Positions 33,117 through 41,384 of a DNA stretch of 64,000 nt are shown piece after piece. Within the stretch, counting starts at the first letter, position 1. Every line of letters begins with the position of its first letter. The notes beneath the pieces are model-generated. The model worked only from the letters and a program-made list of their open reading frames with translations. It did no database searches and was not told where the DNA came from. The stretch comes from Sphingomonas sp. So64.6b (GTDB taxonomy: Bacteria; Pseudomonadota; Alphaproteobacteria; Sphingomonadales; Sphingomonadaceae). The position numbers and the translations under genes are program-made. The stretch spans positions 1,426,001 through 1,490,000 of the forward strand of contig NZ_CP048817.1 in NCBI RefSeq assembly GCF_014171475.1. The letters run 5' to 3'.

Positions 33117-33991
33117 CTCTGCTGACCCGCGGCAAAGGCTTCGACCAGCACTTCCTGGTCCTGGCGCAGCGCATCGACCGCACCGATCGCACCATCGGGG
33201 TCGTCGCCGAGCAGGATCGAGGGACAACGGCCCTCAAAATTACCGAGATTGGGCCGGTGCTGCCGATAGCCGACCAACGCCGCCAGTTCGGGCGAGAAGC
33301 GGCGCGCGACCGGTGGCGGGTAAGCGAGCCACTGATTCTCATAGGGTTTGAGCCAACCCAGGCAGTAGCTCGTGATCATCCCACGCCGCACCGCATTGCT
33401 CTCATTGCCGCCCGCGCCGTGCAGGGTCGAGCCGAGGAAGATCAGTGCCGACCCGGGTCTCATGGCGGCGATGACCGGAGCGCAGGTCGGCTCGGGCCGA
33501 GCGGCATTGGCACCGTGACTACAAGGCCAGATCAAGGTGGCGCCGTTCCCGGCATGATAATCGGTGAAGGGCCACATCACATTGACCAGATATTCGACTC
33601 GGCCAGTCTCTCCGCGCCACATATCCTGGTCGCGGTGCGGGAGCTGCGGCAGCGCGCCGGGATGGAGCGCGATCGCTTGGGTCAGGTTGAGCTGGATGAC
33701 ATCGCAATACGGCTGCAAGATGCGTTCGGTGATGCCGAGGATCAGCTTGTGCTGGACCAGCGCAGCGGTGCGGTCGGAGCGCGCGAGCAACCGGCCGAAC
33801 CGCTTGGTTAGACGCCCATAAAATGGACCTTCGCAAAACGGCGTGTCGGCAAAATCGTCTGTCAGATCGGCGTCGAGTGCGGCGATCCTGGCGCGCGGCA
33901 CGAGGTCGGGGATGACGATATAACCCTGATCGAGCAGCTGGGCACTCCAGCGGTCGACGGCACCGGGCGCGGCGATCGGATCATGCGGCAT
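33113..33991 (-). CDS. Phytanoyl-CoA-dioxygenase-family Fe(II)/2-oxoglutarate oxygenase
   Basis: The 292-residue oxygenase has the facial-triad motif H119-R-D121 in LPHRDQDMW, the distal His191 in STLHGAGGNES, and Arg203 in position to bind 2-oxoglutarate. The family hydroxylates small molecules or peptides. The start is the ATG at 33991, with an 11-bp overlap into luxI; the longer open frame is inside luxI. It is tightly coupled to luxI upstream and gntR downstream. Its position in the lasso operon raises two possibilities, peptide tailoring or modification of the acyl-homoserine lactone chain. Both are inferences. Confidence 0.85.
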   Translation of the reverse strand: MPHDPIAAPGAVDRWSAQLLDQGYIVIPDLVPRARIAALDADLTDDFADTPFCEGPFYGRLTKRFGRLLARSDRTAALVQHKLILGITERILQPYCDVIQLNLTQAIALHPGALPQLPHRDQDMWRGETGRVEYLVNVMWPFTDYHAGNGATLIWPCSHGANAARPEPTCAPVIAAMRPGSALIFLGSTLHGAGGNESNAVRRGMITSYCLGWLKPYENQWLAYPPPVARRFSPELAALVGYRQHRPNLGNFEGRCPSILLGDDPDGAIGAVDALRQDQEVLVEAFAAGQQR

Positions 33992-34598
33992 GGCGCACAT
34001 CCTCGTCGTCGCCGGCGCCGCGCCAGACCCCGGCCTGGCGCAGCAAATCCGGGGTGTCGGGCGTGATCTCGATGCACAGTGCGCCGAGCATTGTCCTGCT
34101 CGACATCGCCGGCAGGCCGAGCGGCCGGCAGTGCCAGCCGAACGCCAGAATCTGCTGCAGCCAGCCGATCTCGGCAACGCCGGTATAGCTGGCGATGCCG
34201 GCGCCGAGCGCATGATCGACCAGCGCGCTGACCAGCTGGTTGCGGACCGATAATCGCGCGGCGGCGGACAGCCGGCGATCGAGGCAGAATCGAGTGATTT
34301 CAAGGATTGCCGGGCCGGCCGGCACCGGTCCGTCGCACAGTCCGGCGAACAGCGTGTCGAGGATATGCGGTCGGGTTGTCGGAAGCAGTCGCACCGAGGC
34401 GAGATGTGCGCCGGCCGGATCGCTCAGCAGCAGATATTGGGCGCCGGGTCCGTCGAACTGATCGACTTCGAAGCGATCCGCGATAACCGGCACATCCCAG
34501 CGCAGCAGATCGACGAACACGCGCTTGCGCGCTGTGAACATAGCGCACAGTCGCGGGTCATCCGCCCAGCGCGGTGAATATCCCATAAGGTGCAGCAT
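33981..34598 (-). CDS. LuxI-family acyl-homoserine-lactone synthase
   Basis: The 205-residue autoinducer synthase joins S-adenosylmethionine and an acyl-ACP into an N-acyl-homoserine lactone. The invariant residues are present: Arg24, Phe28 and Trp34 in ARKRVFVDLLRWDVP; Glu44, Asp46 and Asp49 in FEVDQFD; the Arg in ASVRLLP; and the Glu and Arg in LEITRFCLD. The ATG at 34598 has GGAGG seven bases before it. A luxR gene lies 75 bp upstream, and the dioxygenase gene overlaps its 3' end. The acyl chain cannot be predicted. A lux-box-like inverted repeat lies about 41 bp upstream. Confidence 0.93.
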   Translation of the reverse strand: MLHLMGYSPRWADDPRLCAMFTARKRVFVDLLRWDVPVIADRFEVDQFDGPGAQYLLLSDPAGAHLASVRLLPTTRPHILDTLFAGLCDGPVPAGPAILEITRFCLDRRLSAAARLSVRNQLVSALVDHALGAGIASYTGVAEIGWLQQILAFGWHCRPLGLPAMSSRTMLGALCIEITPDTPDLLRQAGVWRGAGDDEDVRHAA

Positions 34599-34638
34599 GA
34601 TCGAGCCTCCATCGGGTGAGGAGACCAAAATCGATCGG

Positions 34639-34662
34639 CTGGCAGTGATCCGCTATTCCCAG
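34639..34662 (-). promoter_or_regulatory. Lux-box-like inverted repeat upstream of luxI
   Basis: CTGGGAAT-N8-ACTGCCAG is an imperfect inverted repeat (6 of 8 arm positions match) centred about 52 bp before the luxI ATG, in the 75-bp gap after luxR. The CTGG/CCAG arms and spacing are like LuxR-type sites in general. Part of it is similar to a block upstream of the lasso precursor gene. Confidence 0.4.
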
Positions 34663-34673
34663 AAATGGGCATA

Positions 34674-35420
34674 TCATCGTCGGAAAACGTCGGCGAAGCT
34701 GATCGTTCCGTCGAACAATGTCCGGATCAACAATAATGTCCGTTTCTGCACCCCGTAGCGCTCGCGCGCCTGTTTGACGTGCCGGACGACCGTTTCCTGG
34801 CTGATGTCGATGATGCGGCTGATCTCCCAGTCCGATTTGCCGCGCGCCACCCAGATCAGGCAATCGCGTTGCCGGTCGGTCAGTCGCGGCAGCCCGATCA
34901 CGGGATCGCGCATCCGCCACAGCCGCCGCGCACTTTCGAACGCGAAGGCGCCGACGAGTTGCGCTGCCGAAAGCGCCTCTTCGGGCAAAGGCTGGCCGGA
35001 CATGGTTGCAAAGGACACCGAGCCATTGGCTTCGCCGGGAACATTGGTCGGGACGGTGAATCCCTCGCCAATGCCGTGTACGCCGGCGAGGGACAGAATC
35101 TGATGGTCGCCTGGTGTGAGGCTGATCATGCGCGGCACCTGCGACCAGGCAAAGCCGATACCGGTGAGGTGGCTGGCGCGGTGTACCGGGTCCGACACGC
35201 CAAGGCTGTTGCGATCGAAGAACTCGGCCCAGCTGTCCGGATAATTGTGCAGCCGGATCGCCTCCTGCCCGATGCGCAGCATATCGACATGATGGGTCAG
35301 CGCGAAATAGCGAAAGCCCAGTTGCGTGCTGATCATCGACAAGGTGGCGTGGAGCGCGCCGGGAGAGGAAAGCCGCCCGGCAGCACGGGCAAACTCTTCC
35401 ACCAGGGGAAGGAGGTTCAT
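34674..35420 (-). CDS. LuxR-family quorum-sensing regulator
   Basis: The 248-residue transcription factor has an N-terminal autoinducer-binding domain with the conserved Trp (YPDSWAEFF), the Asp-Pro pair (SLGVSDPVHRAS) and a second Trp (GFAWSQV). A C-terminal LuxR helix-turn-helix follows (LTDRQRDCLIWVARGKSDWEISRIIDISQETVVRHVKQAR). The ATG at 35420 was chosen; a TTG at 35453 would add 11 residues. It is directly upstream of luxI on the same strand. It presumably responds to the signal made by that enzyme and controls luxI and the following operon. Confidence 0.92.
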   Translation of the reverse strand: MNLLPLVEEFARAAGRLSSPGALHATLSMISTQLGFRYFALTHHVDMLRIGQEAIRLHNYPDSWAEFFDRNSLGVSDPVHRASHLTGIGFAWSQVPRMISLTPGDHQILSLAGVHGIGEGFTVPTNVPGEANGSVSFATMSGQPLPEEALSAAQLVGAFAFESARRLWRMRDPVIGLPRLTDRQRDCLIWVARGKSDWEISRIIDISQETVVRHVKQARERYGVQKRTLLLIRTLFDGTISFADVFRR

Positions 35421-35683
35421 CAGCTCATTGTACGACCCCGAGCGGTGCCTCAAGTCACCTATCGTCTCGCGATCGCCCTTTCACTCGGGCAGGGGCCGGA
35501 GGCTGGGCTCTCATGCCGGCATCAGGCGCGTCACAAAGGACGAGGATATGCTAGTGAATTGCCGGTTTCGACCCGCATATCATTCGACTTATCGCGCGTG
35601 GGTCGCGCTTCAACGCGAAACATCAAGACTCAAGGCTGTAGCGCGCTGCCCATGGTAAGTGGCGCGCCGTTGGGTCTTGCGTG

Positions 35684-36497
35684 ATGAAGCATGCCGGACC
35701 TGGCGGGGATTGGCGCGACGCTCATCTCTATGCCCGTCTCGCCGGGATCGATCGTGCCGGGCTGATGTGGGAATGGCTGCGCCGTGATCCCGGCTATATC
35801 GCCTGGTACACGCGCGCCAGCACGGCGACGCGCGGGGGCGCATCGGCAGAGTCTCAGGTGGCTGGCGATCCAGCGCAATGGGGGATTCACTTTCGCCGAG
35901 CGACCGGAGGTCGAGGCCCCGGACGCGCGGATCATCTGGCATGCCGATGTCGATCCGGGCACGATGCGCGTCGTCGCCAATCCGATCGATCGGCGGCATC
36001 CCGACGCGATCGACCCTGCGCTCTTGGCGCCGTGGCTGACGATCGTTCGTGACGGGCGATGCGAGCATGCCGTGCTGTCGGACGGCTGGCATCATATCCG
36101 GATCGATGTCGAGCGGGGCAGCCTGGTCGCCGGCAAGGCCGTCATCCTGCATTACCAGTTGAGCGGCGTCGCGACGGTCCAACCCAAGCTTCTCCCACTC
36201 AGGCGGCTCGTCGATCTTTGCCGGACGAAGCGGTTCGCTCTGTCGCTATATCCGCCGGACAAGCGCGTCGATCGCTGGTTGCTGGCGCTTCGCGTTCATG
36301 ATGCGGTTCAGTCGGGCGCCAGTCAGGGCGAGATCGCGACGGTGTTGTTCGGCGGTGATCAGGAGGACGGGACCGTTGGCCGTCGATCGGATTCACTCAG
36401 ATCGCGCGTCCGGCGGCTGGCGGTCGATGCGCGGCGGCTGGCCGGCGGGGGTTACCGGGCATTGATGAAGCGGCGGGACGGTTCGCACACCGGATGA
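35684..36497 (+). pseudogene. DUF2285 family gene, frameshifted
   Basis: DUF2285 proteins are small DNA-associated factors common at the edge of alphaproteobacterial integrative elements. The N-terminal frame from 35684 reads GGDWRDAHLYARLAGIDRAGLMWEWLRRDPGYIAWY, the classic family start. At a run of five G (35880-35884) the reading frame is lost. Removing one G joins it to the downstream frame, giving QWGFTFAERPEVEAPDARIIWHADVDP and the rest, through RVRRLAVDARRLAGGGYRALMKRR. The gene is therefore broken by a single-base insertion, or the sequence has an error there. It is divergent from luxR. Confidence 0.75.
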
Positions 36498-37116
36498 GGC
36501 GCCTCGCACGGCCGGGCCGTGCGACCGCACGCTCTATGGCCCGCCTTTCAGGCGAGGCCACCGAGCCCCGCGCTGCGGGTCTCGGCCTGCCGGTGACGAT
36601 CGGCTGGCGCGGGGGCCGGCAAGGCCGCCCCCAGGAAGGAAGACTATGGAGCGGGGCAATGACGCGCTCCGCCGATGCGAGGCTTGCGGCAGGGCGCGGC
36701 GCTCGGGAGCGGCCCCGCGGGCGCTCCAACCTCTCGCTCGGGCGACGCACCCGTTTTTTGGCGCAGCCGACAGCGGCGGTCTGCGCTCAAAAGCCCGGGT
36801 GACGCCGCTCGTTCGAGCGCGCCGGCCGGGATTCCCTTCGTTTGTTTGCGGCGGCTTCGCCGCCGGGTGCTGTGGTCGCCGCTCGCGCGGCGGCGTGTCT
36901 GTGGCCTCTCCCGGTCAAGCGGGAGTGCGCGGCGCTCCCTGCTAGGCCCGCCCGCGGGTCCGGCAAGCCGGCGCTTGCGCTTCGGCTCCTCCACTGCGTT
37001 CCGGCCCTTTGGGTGCCAGACCCGCTCTAGCGGTCCTCTTCGTTCGCTGCTGCCGCCCACCCCCGCTTTCTGCGGGGAGGCCCTGTCGGTTTTTCGGGCG
37101 GTGCAGGAGGATCGCG
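36498..37116. other. Long GC-rich leader before the ArdC gene
   Basis: This 619-bp stretch carries no convincing gene despite many open frames, a side effect of very high GC. It holds several short hairpins such as GCGGCGGCTTCGCCGCCG near 36849. Just before the ArdC gene comes a pyrimidine-rich leader. Similar long GC-rich leaders precede other genes of this element, for example before 45011. Transfer-origin or regulatory functions are possible but not shown. Confidence 0.45.
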
Positions 37117-38328
37117 ATGCACGGCACCAATTCACGAGGCTCGAAGGCCAGAGCGGGGAAGGGCGCGGCTGGCGCCGCGCCGGATGGCGGGACAGCGCGC
37201 GGGCGCTCGCGCAAAGCGGGGACGGGGCGCGGCAAGCGCGGTAACACCGGGACCGGCGGCTCGACCGGTAACGGCGCGGACGATCATTGCCGCTCCAGCC
37301 TTTATGAAGACGTGACCGCACGGATCATCGCCGAGCTGGAGGCGGGGCGCGTGCCATGGGTCCAGCCATGGGGCAGGGCGGGAGGTGCTGCCACTGGCTT
37401 ACCGCGCAATGCGCTCACCGCGCGCTGCTATTCCGGGATCAATGTGCTGATCCTGTGGGGCGCCGTGATCGAGCATGGCTATCCGTCACAGGGTTGGCTG
37501 ACCTTCCGGCAGGCGCTCGAAGCGGGCGGGTCGGTCAGGAAGGGCGAGCGCGGCACGACCGTGGTCTATGCCGATCGCTTTACGCCGGAGACTGAAAAGG
37601 CCCGCGCGGTCGAGCGCGGCGAGGATGCGAAAAGCATCGCCTTCTTGAAGCGCTTTACCGTGTTCAATGTCGCGCAATGCGACGAACTGCGGGCCGACCT
37701 CGCACCCGAGCCCGCGCCGCTTCCCGAACGCGAGATCGTGCCGGTTGCCGAACAGGTGATCGCCGCGAGCGGCGTGGCTTTTCGCATCGGCGGCGACCGC
37801 GCATTCTATGTGCCGTCGCGCGACTTTGTGCAGGTGCCGCCGCAGCCCGCCTTTTTCGAGCAGATCAACTATTATCGCACCGCGCTGCACGAACTGACCC
37901 ATGCGACCGGCCACCCCTCGCGCCTCGCGCGCACCCTCTCGACCGCCTTCGGAACCAAGGATTATGCGCGCGAGGAACTGGTTGCCGAACTCGGCTCCGC
38001 GTTCCTGTGCGCCTCACTCGGGATCGAGCCGACCGTGCGCCATGCCGATTATCTGGCCGCATGGCTCGAGGTGCTGCGCGAGGACAGCAGGGCGATCTTC
38101 CGCGCGGCGAGTGCTGCCACCAAGGCCGCCGACTGGTTGCTCACGCGGCATCGCTCGACCTATCCGCTGCCCGGAGCCTCGCTCGCCATGGCGAGCGGGA
38201 TGGTCGCCGCGCCCGGTGGGCCGTTCGCCCGCCCGCTCAGCCGCCTGACCTGCGGCCTTCAAGCGCCGTACGATGCGGGGTCACCGCTGACACCGGCCCT
38301 GTCCGCGTGCGCCGGGAAGGCATTGTGA
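37117..38328 (+). CDS. ArdC-like antirestriction protein (ssDNA-binding plus zincin)
   Basis: The 403-residue protein has a low-complexity basic N-terminus (residues 1-60), an ArdC N-terminal domain (SLYEDVTARIIAELEAGRVPWVQPW, GLPRNALTARCYSGINVLIL) that binds single-stranded DNA, and a C-terminal metallopeptidase-like domain with H258-E-L-T-H262 in LHELTHATGH. Such proteins protect incoming conjugative DNA from host restriction. The ATG at 37117 has the strong site AGGAGG, and the stop overlaps the DUF2958 ATG by one base (TGATG). It belongs to the mobile-element core. Confidence 0.9.
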   Translation: MHGTNSRGSKARAGKGAAGAAPDGGTARGRSRKAGTGRGKRGNTGTGGSTGNGADDHCRSSLYEDVTARIIAELEAGRVPWVQPWGRAGGAATGLPRNALTARCYSGINVLILWGAVIEHGYPSQGWLTFRQALEAGGSVRKGERGTTVVYADRFTPETEKARAVERGEDAKSIAFLKRFTVFNVAQCDELRADLAPEPAPLPEREIVPVAEQVIAASGVAFRIGGDRAFYVPSRDFVQVPPQPAFFEQINYYRTALHELTHATGHPSRLARTLSTAFGTKDYAREELVAELGSAFLCASLGIEPTVRHADYLAAWLEVLREDSRAIFRAASAATKAADWLLTRHRSTYPLPGASLAMASGMVAAPGGPFARPLSRLTCGLQAPYDAGSPLTPALSACAGKAL

Positions 38329-38780
38329 TGGACTTGCTCACTCCCGAGATCGCCGCGCGGCTGCGCGCCAATGCCGACGCGCAAGATGCCGCGAGCCGCG
38401 CCGGTACGCGCGAGCCCGATCCCGTGCCATTGGTCAAATTCTTCAATCCGCTTGGCGCAGCCACATGGCTCGCGACCGAACTCGACGCGGACGGCGACAC
38501 GCTGTTCGGACTCGCCGACCTTGGTTTTGGCTGTCCTGAGCTTGGCTCGTTCAGCCTGTCCGAAATCGCAGCCGTGCGCTTGCCGTTCGGCCTCGGCATC
38601 GAGCGCGACATCGGTTTTTCGAGTGCCGTGCCGCTGTCGGTCTGGGCCCATACCGCGCGCCGCTCAGGGTCGATCCTCGACGCGGCGCGGCTGCTGCGCG
38701 CGATCGAGTCGCAGCTTCGGGCGAGTCCCGCGCCGGATGACGGCGACGCTCCCGATCCCGACCAGCTTCCGCCGCCCTGA
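38328..38780 (+). CDS. DUF2958-family protein
   Basis: The 150-residue protein begins MDLLTPEIAARLRANADAQ. It has the family pattern DPVPLVKFFNPLGAATWLATELDADGDTLFGLADLGFGCPELGSFSLSEI. DUF2958 proteins are short cytosolic proteins encoded next to ArdC in conjugative elements; their function is not known. The start overlaps the ArdC stop by one base, so the two are co-translated. The C-terminus is acidic and proline-rich. It is followed by a region with perfect palindromes and then parB. Confidence 0.9.
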   Translation: MDLLTPEIAARLRANADAQDAASRAGTREPDPVPLVKFFNPLGAATWLATELDADGDTLFGLADLGFGCPELGSFSLSEIAAVRLPFGLGIERDIGFSSAVPLSVWAHTARRSGSILDAARLLRAIESQLRASPAPDDGDAPDPDQLPPP

Positions 38781-38800
38781 CGGGCGGCGGCTGAGGGTTC

Positions 38801-38823
38801 CCATCAAAGTACCACTTTGATGG
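38801..38823. promoter_or_regulatory. 23-bp perfect palindrome upstream of parB
   Basis: CCATCAAAGT-ACC-ACTTTGATGG has two perfect 10-bp arms. It is in the 139-bp gap between the DUF2958 gene and parB, 97 bp ahead of the parB ATG. It is a strong operator candidate. The sequence does not resemble the chromosomal parS consensus. Confidence 0.6.
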
Positions 38824-38862
38824 AGTCCCTGACGCGCGGGCGCGTTTCGCCCGTCATCAAAA

Positions 38863-38899
38863 CCGGTCCCGCCAATTGTCCAACGACCGACGGGACCGG
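38863..38899. promoter_or_regulatory. 9-bp inverted repeat with 19-base loop before parB
   Basis: CCGGTCCCG and CGGGACCGG form a perfect 9-bp inverted repeat separated by 19 bases, ending 20 bp before the parB ATG. It could be an operator, a leader hairpin or an attenuating structure. There is no T-run, so it is not a standard terminator. Confidence 0.45.
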
Positions 38900-38919
38900 C
38901 ACTCACAAGGAGTAGAGTC

Positions 38920-40782
38920 ATGAAACTCGATTTTATCCCGCTCGGCAAGCTGTCGGTCAGCAAGGCCAATATGCGCTATGGCAAAAAGGTGCCTGACGTG
39001 TCCGACCTGCTGCCCAGCGTGCGCAAGCGTGGCGTGATTCAGCCAGTGCTGGTGCGCCCCAATTGCGCGCCGGACTGTTTCGAGATCGTCGCCGGGCGGC
39101 GGCGCTTCACCGCCGCATGCCTGGTTGCCGACGAGGTCCGTGCCGCTGGCGGCGAGGCGGAAGCCGATGACAATCTGCTGCCCTGTGCGATCCTCGACAC
39201 AAGCGACGACGCCGATGCGGTCGAAGCCTCGCTGATCGAGAATGTCGCGCGGCTCGATCCCGATGAGGTGACCCGCTGGGAAGCCTTCACCCGGCTGGTC
39301 AAAGAGGGGCGCTCTGTCGAGGATATCGCCACCACCTTCGGCTTGCCCGACCTGATGGTCCGCCGCGTGCTGGCGCTCGGCAATCTGCTGCCGCGCATCC
39401 GCACACTCTATGCGCGCGAGGACATCGACATCGCCACTGTCCGCCATTTGACCTTGGCGAGCAAGCGCCAGCAGCAGGACTGGTTGAAGCTGGTCGATGA
39501 TCCGACGACGCGCGCGCCAGTCGGCGCGCAGGTCAAGGCATGGCTGCTCGGCGGGCAGTCGATTGCGGCGAGCCTTGCTTTGTTCGACGTGGACACGAGC
39601 GGCGTCGTGACGGTCGCCGACCTGTTCGGCGAGGATCGTTATTTCGCCGATGCGAGCGCGTTCTGGACCGCACAGGACGCGGCGATCGCGGCGCGGTGCG
39701 ACATCTATCTCGCCCAAGGCTGGGGCGAGGTGGTGATCGTTCCGGCGAGCGCGCATTTCCATAGTTGGGAATATGAGAGAGCCGGCAAGCGCAAGGGTGG
39801 GCGGATCTATGTCGATGTCCGCGCGACCGGCGAAGTAACCTTCCATGAAGGCTATGTCAGCCGCAGGGAGGCTGAGCGTGCGGTGCGCGGGATGACCGCA
39901 ACGGGCGAGAAACCCAAGCGCGCCGAGATCACCTCCGCTGGTCAGACCTATGTCGATCTGCACCGCCACGCCGCCGTTCGTGCGGCACTGACGGCGCATC
40001 CCGGCGTGGCGCTGCGGCTGATGGTCGCGCATCTGATCATTGGCTCGCCGCTCTGGACCGTGCGTCGCGAACCGCAAGGGGCACGCGATGATGCCACCCG
40101 CGAGAGCGTCGAGAATTGCACCGGGGAGACGCGGTTCGACGAGCGTCGTCGCGCGGTGCTGGCGCTGCTTGGCATGGACCCCGAGCGCGCCACGGTGACC
40201 GGTAGCAATGGCGATGATTACGGGCTGGTCCGGTTGTTCCTGCGCTTGCTCGACTTGCCCGAGCCTGCGCTCGGCGACGTGATCGCGGTGGCGATGGGCG
40301 AGACGCTCGCCGCTGGCGGCGCGGCGGTCGAGGCGGTCGGGCTGACCCTCAACATCGACATGGCGCAGTGGTGGCAGGCCGATACGGCGTTCTTCGATCT
40401 CGTGCGCGACAAGGAGGTGCTGCGTGCGATGGTCGCCGAGGTGGCGGGCGAGGCGGTTGCCCAGGCCAATGCCAAGGAGAAGGGCGTGACGCTCAAACGC
40501 ATCGTCACCGATCATCTTGGCGGTTTGGGCGGCAGGAGCAGGGTCGAGCATTGGGTGCCGAAATGGATGGCCTTCCCGCCCGCCGCCTATACCGGGCGCG
40601 ATGGGGTCGGGACGGTCAAGGCGAATGCGACGGTCGCCGCCGCCAAGGCCGCTGACGAGCCCGATCCGACCGCACCGGCAGGCGCGGCGCTGTCGCCGGA
40701 GCCCGGTGACGGCAAGGGCGGCGGCGAGGGCGAACGTGCCGCAAACGACGATCAGGAAACGCAGGAGGGTGCCGCCGCCTGA
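38920..40782 (+). CDS. ParB/RepB/Spo0J-type partition protein of the mobile element
   Basis: The 620-residue protein has an N-terminal ParB nuclease-like/CTPase domain (PLGKLSVSKANMRYG, then ILVRP-like VQPVLVRPN and the box IVAGRRRFTA), ENVARLDPDEVTRWEAF, and a helix-turn-helix (VEDIATTFGLPDLMVRRVLALGNLLP). A long C-terminal extension of unknown role follows (about residues 200-620). Such long ParB proteins are typical of plasmids and integrative elements rather than of chromosomal partition. AAGGAG precedes the ATG. No parA is adjacent. Palindromes upstream may be its sites. Confidence 0.9.
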   Translation: MKLDFIPLGKLSVSKANMRYGKKVPDVSDLLPSVRKRGVIQPVLVRPNCAPDCFEIVAGRRRFTAACLVADEVRAAGGEAEADDNLLPCAILDTSDDADAVEASLIENVARLDPDEVTRWEAFTRLVKEGRSVEDIATTFGLPDLMVRRVLALGNLLPRIRTLYAREDIDIATVRHLTLASKRQQQDWLKLVDDPTTRAPVGAQVKAWLLGGQSIAASLALFDVDTSGVVTVADLFGEDRYFADASAFWTAQDAAIAARCDIYLAQGWGEVVIVPASAHFHSWEYERAGKRKGGRIYVDVRATGEVTFHEGYVSRREAERAVRGMTATGEKPKRAEITSAGQTYVDLHRHAAVRAALTAHPGVALRLMVAHLIIGSPLWTVRREPQGARDDATRESVENCTGETRFDERRRAVLALLGMDPERATVTGSNGDDYGLVRLFLRLLDLPEPALGDVIAVAMGETLAAGGAAVEAVGLTLNIDMAQWWQADTAFFDLVRDKEVLRAMVAEVAGEAVAQANAKEKGVTLKRIVTDHLGGLGGRSRVEHWVPKWMAFPPAAYTGRDGVGTVKANATVAAAKAADEPDPTAPAGAALSPEPGDGKGGGEGERAANDDQETQEGAAA

Positions 40783-40794
40783 CGACGCGAAAGG

Positions 40795-40824
40795 CGCGCG
40801 GGGGTATGCCGCCCCGCGCGTTTT
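40795..40824 (+). terminator. Rho-independent terminator after parB
   Basis: CGCGCGGGG and CCCCGCGCG form a perfect 9-bp stem with an 8-base loop, immediately followed by TTTT. It begins 12 bp after the parB stop. Confidence 0.65.
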
Positions 40825-41086
40825 CCCGCCCGGAGAGTCTCGATTTGGACCGGTGAAATCCGGCCGCGCGCCCTCGCACCTGGCGGTGCTCGGGCGCGCG
40901 GCGGGCCGGTTCTCCGTGACCGTTCGAACCGGCATTGAGCAGCAAATGGGCAAGGGCAGTGCCGCACGCAGCTGCCCGGTCCGCGGTTTGCCACCGGGCC
41001 ATTTCGGTTCATTCACGGCCTTGACCCGCTGATGACATGAGCAAACTCTGTGCCGGGCGGCGACTCGACCGCAACAGGGGATGCCA
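40825..41086. other. Leader region before small secreted protein gene
   Basis: Frames here lack ribosome-binding sites and matches. The stretch holds the end of the parB transcript and the presumed promoter of the small secreted protein gene. Confidence 0.35.
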
Positions 41087-41317
41087 ATGTTCAAACTCTC
41101 AATCGCGGCACTCGCCTTCGTGGCGATCGCGGCCACGCCGGCACTGGCGCGCGGCAGTCATAGCTATGGCGGCGGGCGTGTTCATTATGCCGGATCGACT
41201 CACACCAGCAGTCATGGTGGGCACTTTGCCGGTTCGTATCGCGGGTCGAGTCACAAGGGCGGCCATTATCGCAATGTCCGGACCAGCAATCGCTACGGCT
41301 ACCATAAGTCCCGCTAG
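41087..41317 (+). CDS. Small secreted His/Gly/Ser-rich protein
   Basis: The 76-residue product has a clear signal peptide (MFKLSIAALAFVAIAATPALA) with ALA cleavage. The mature part of about 55 residues is rich in His, Gly, Ser and Tyr, with repeated SHxGG/GGH units (HTSSHGGHFAG, SSHKGGHYRN). The His-rich composition suggests metal binding, but no family was recognised. The ATG at 41087 has AGGGG six bases before it; an ATG two codons upstream is less likely. It is carried within the mobile element between parB and a second small secreted protein gene. Confidence 0.72.
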   Translation: MFKLSIAALAFVAIAATPALARGSHSYGGGRVHYAGSTHTSSHGGHFAGSYRGSSHKGGHYRNVRTSNRYGYHKSR

Positions 41318-41384
41318 GCGGTTGACCTGGCCTCATGGGCGCGTTCCAATGCGGCCTGTGATGAGTTGAACAAGGAGAACTCGA

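Noticed and set aside
35610..36182. 190-codon minus-strand frame opposite the DUF2285 pseudogene
   Set aside because: It is the antisense of the DUF2285 sequence, which has a clear family pattern on the plus strand.
38857..41136. 759-codon open frame on the minus strand opposite parB
   Set aside because: It is a GC-driven shadow of parB, contains low-complexity Arg/Asp/His-rich sequence, has no ribosome-binding site and no family features.
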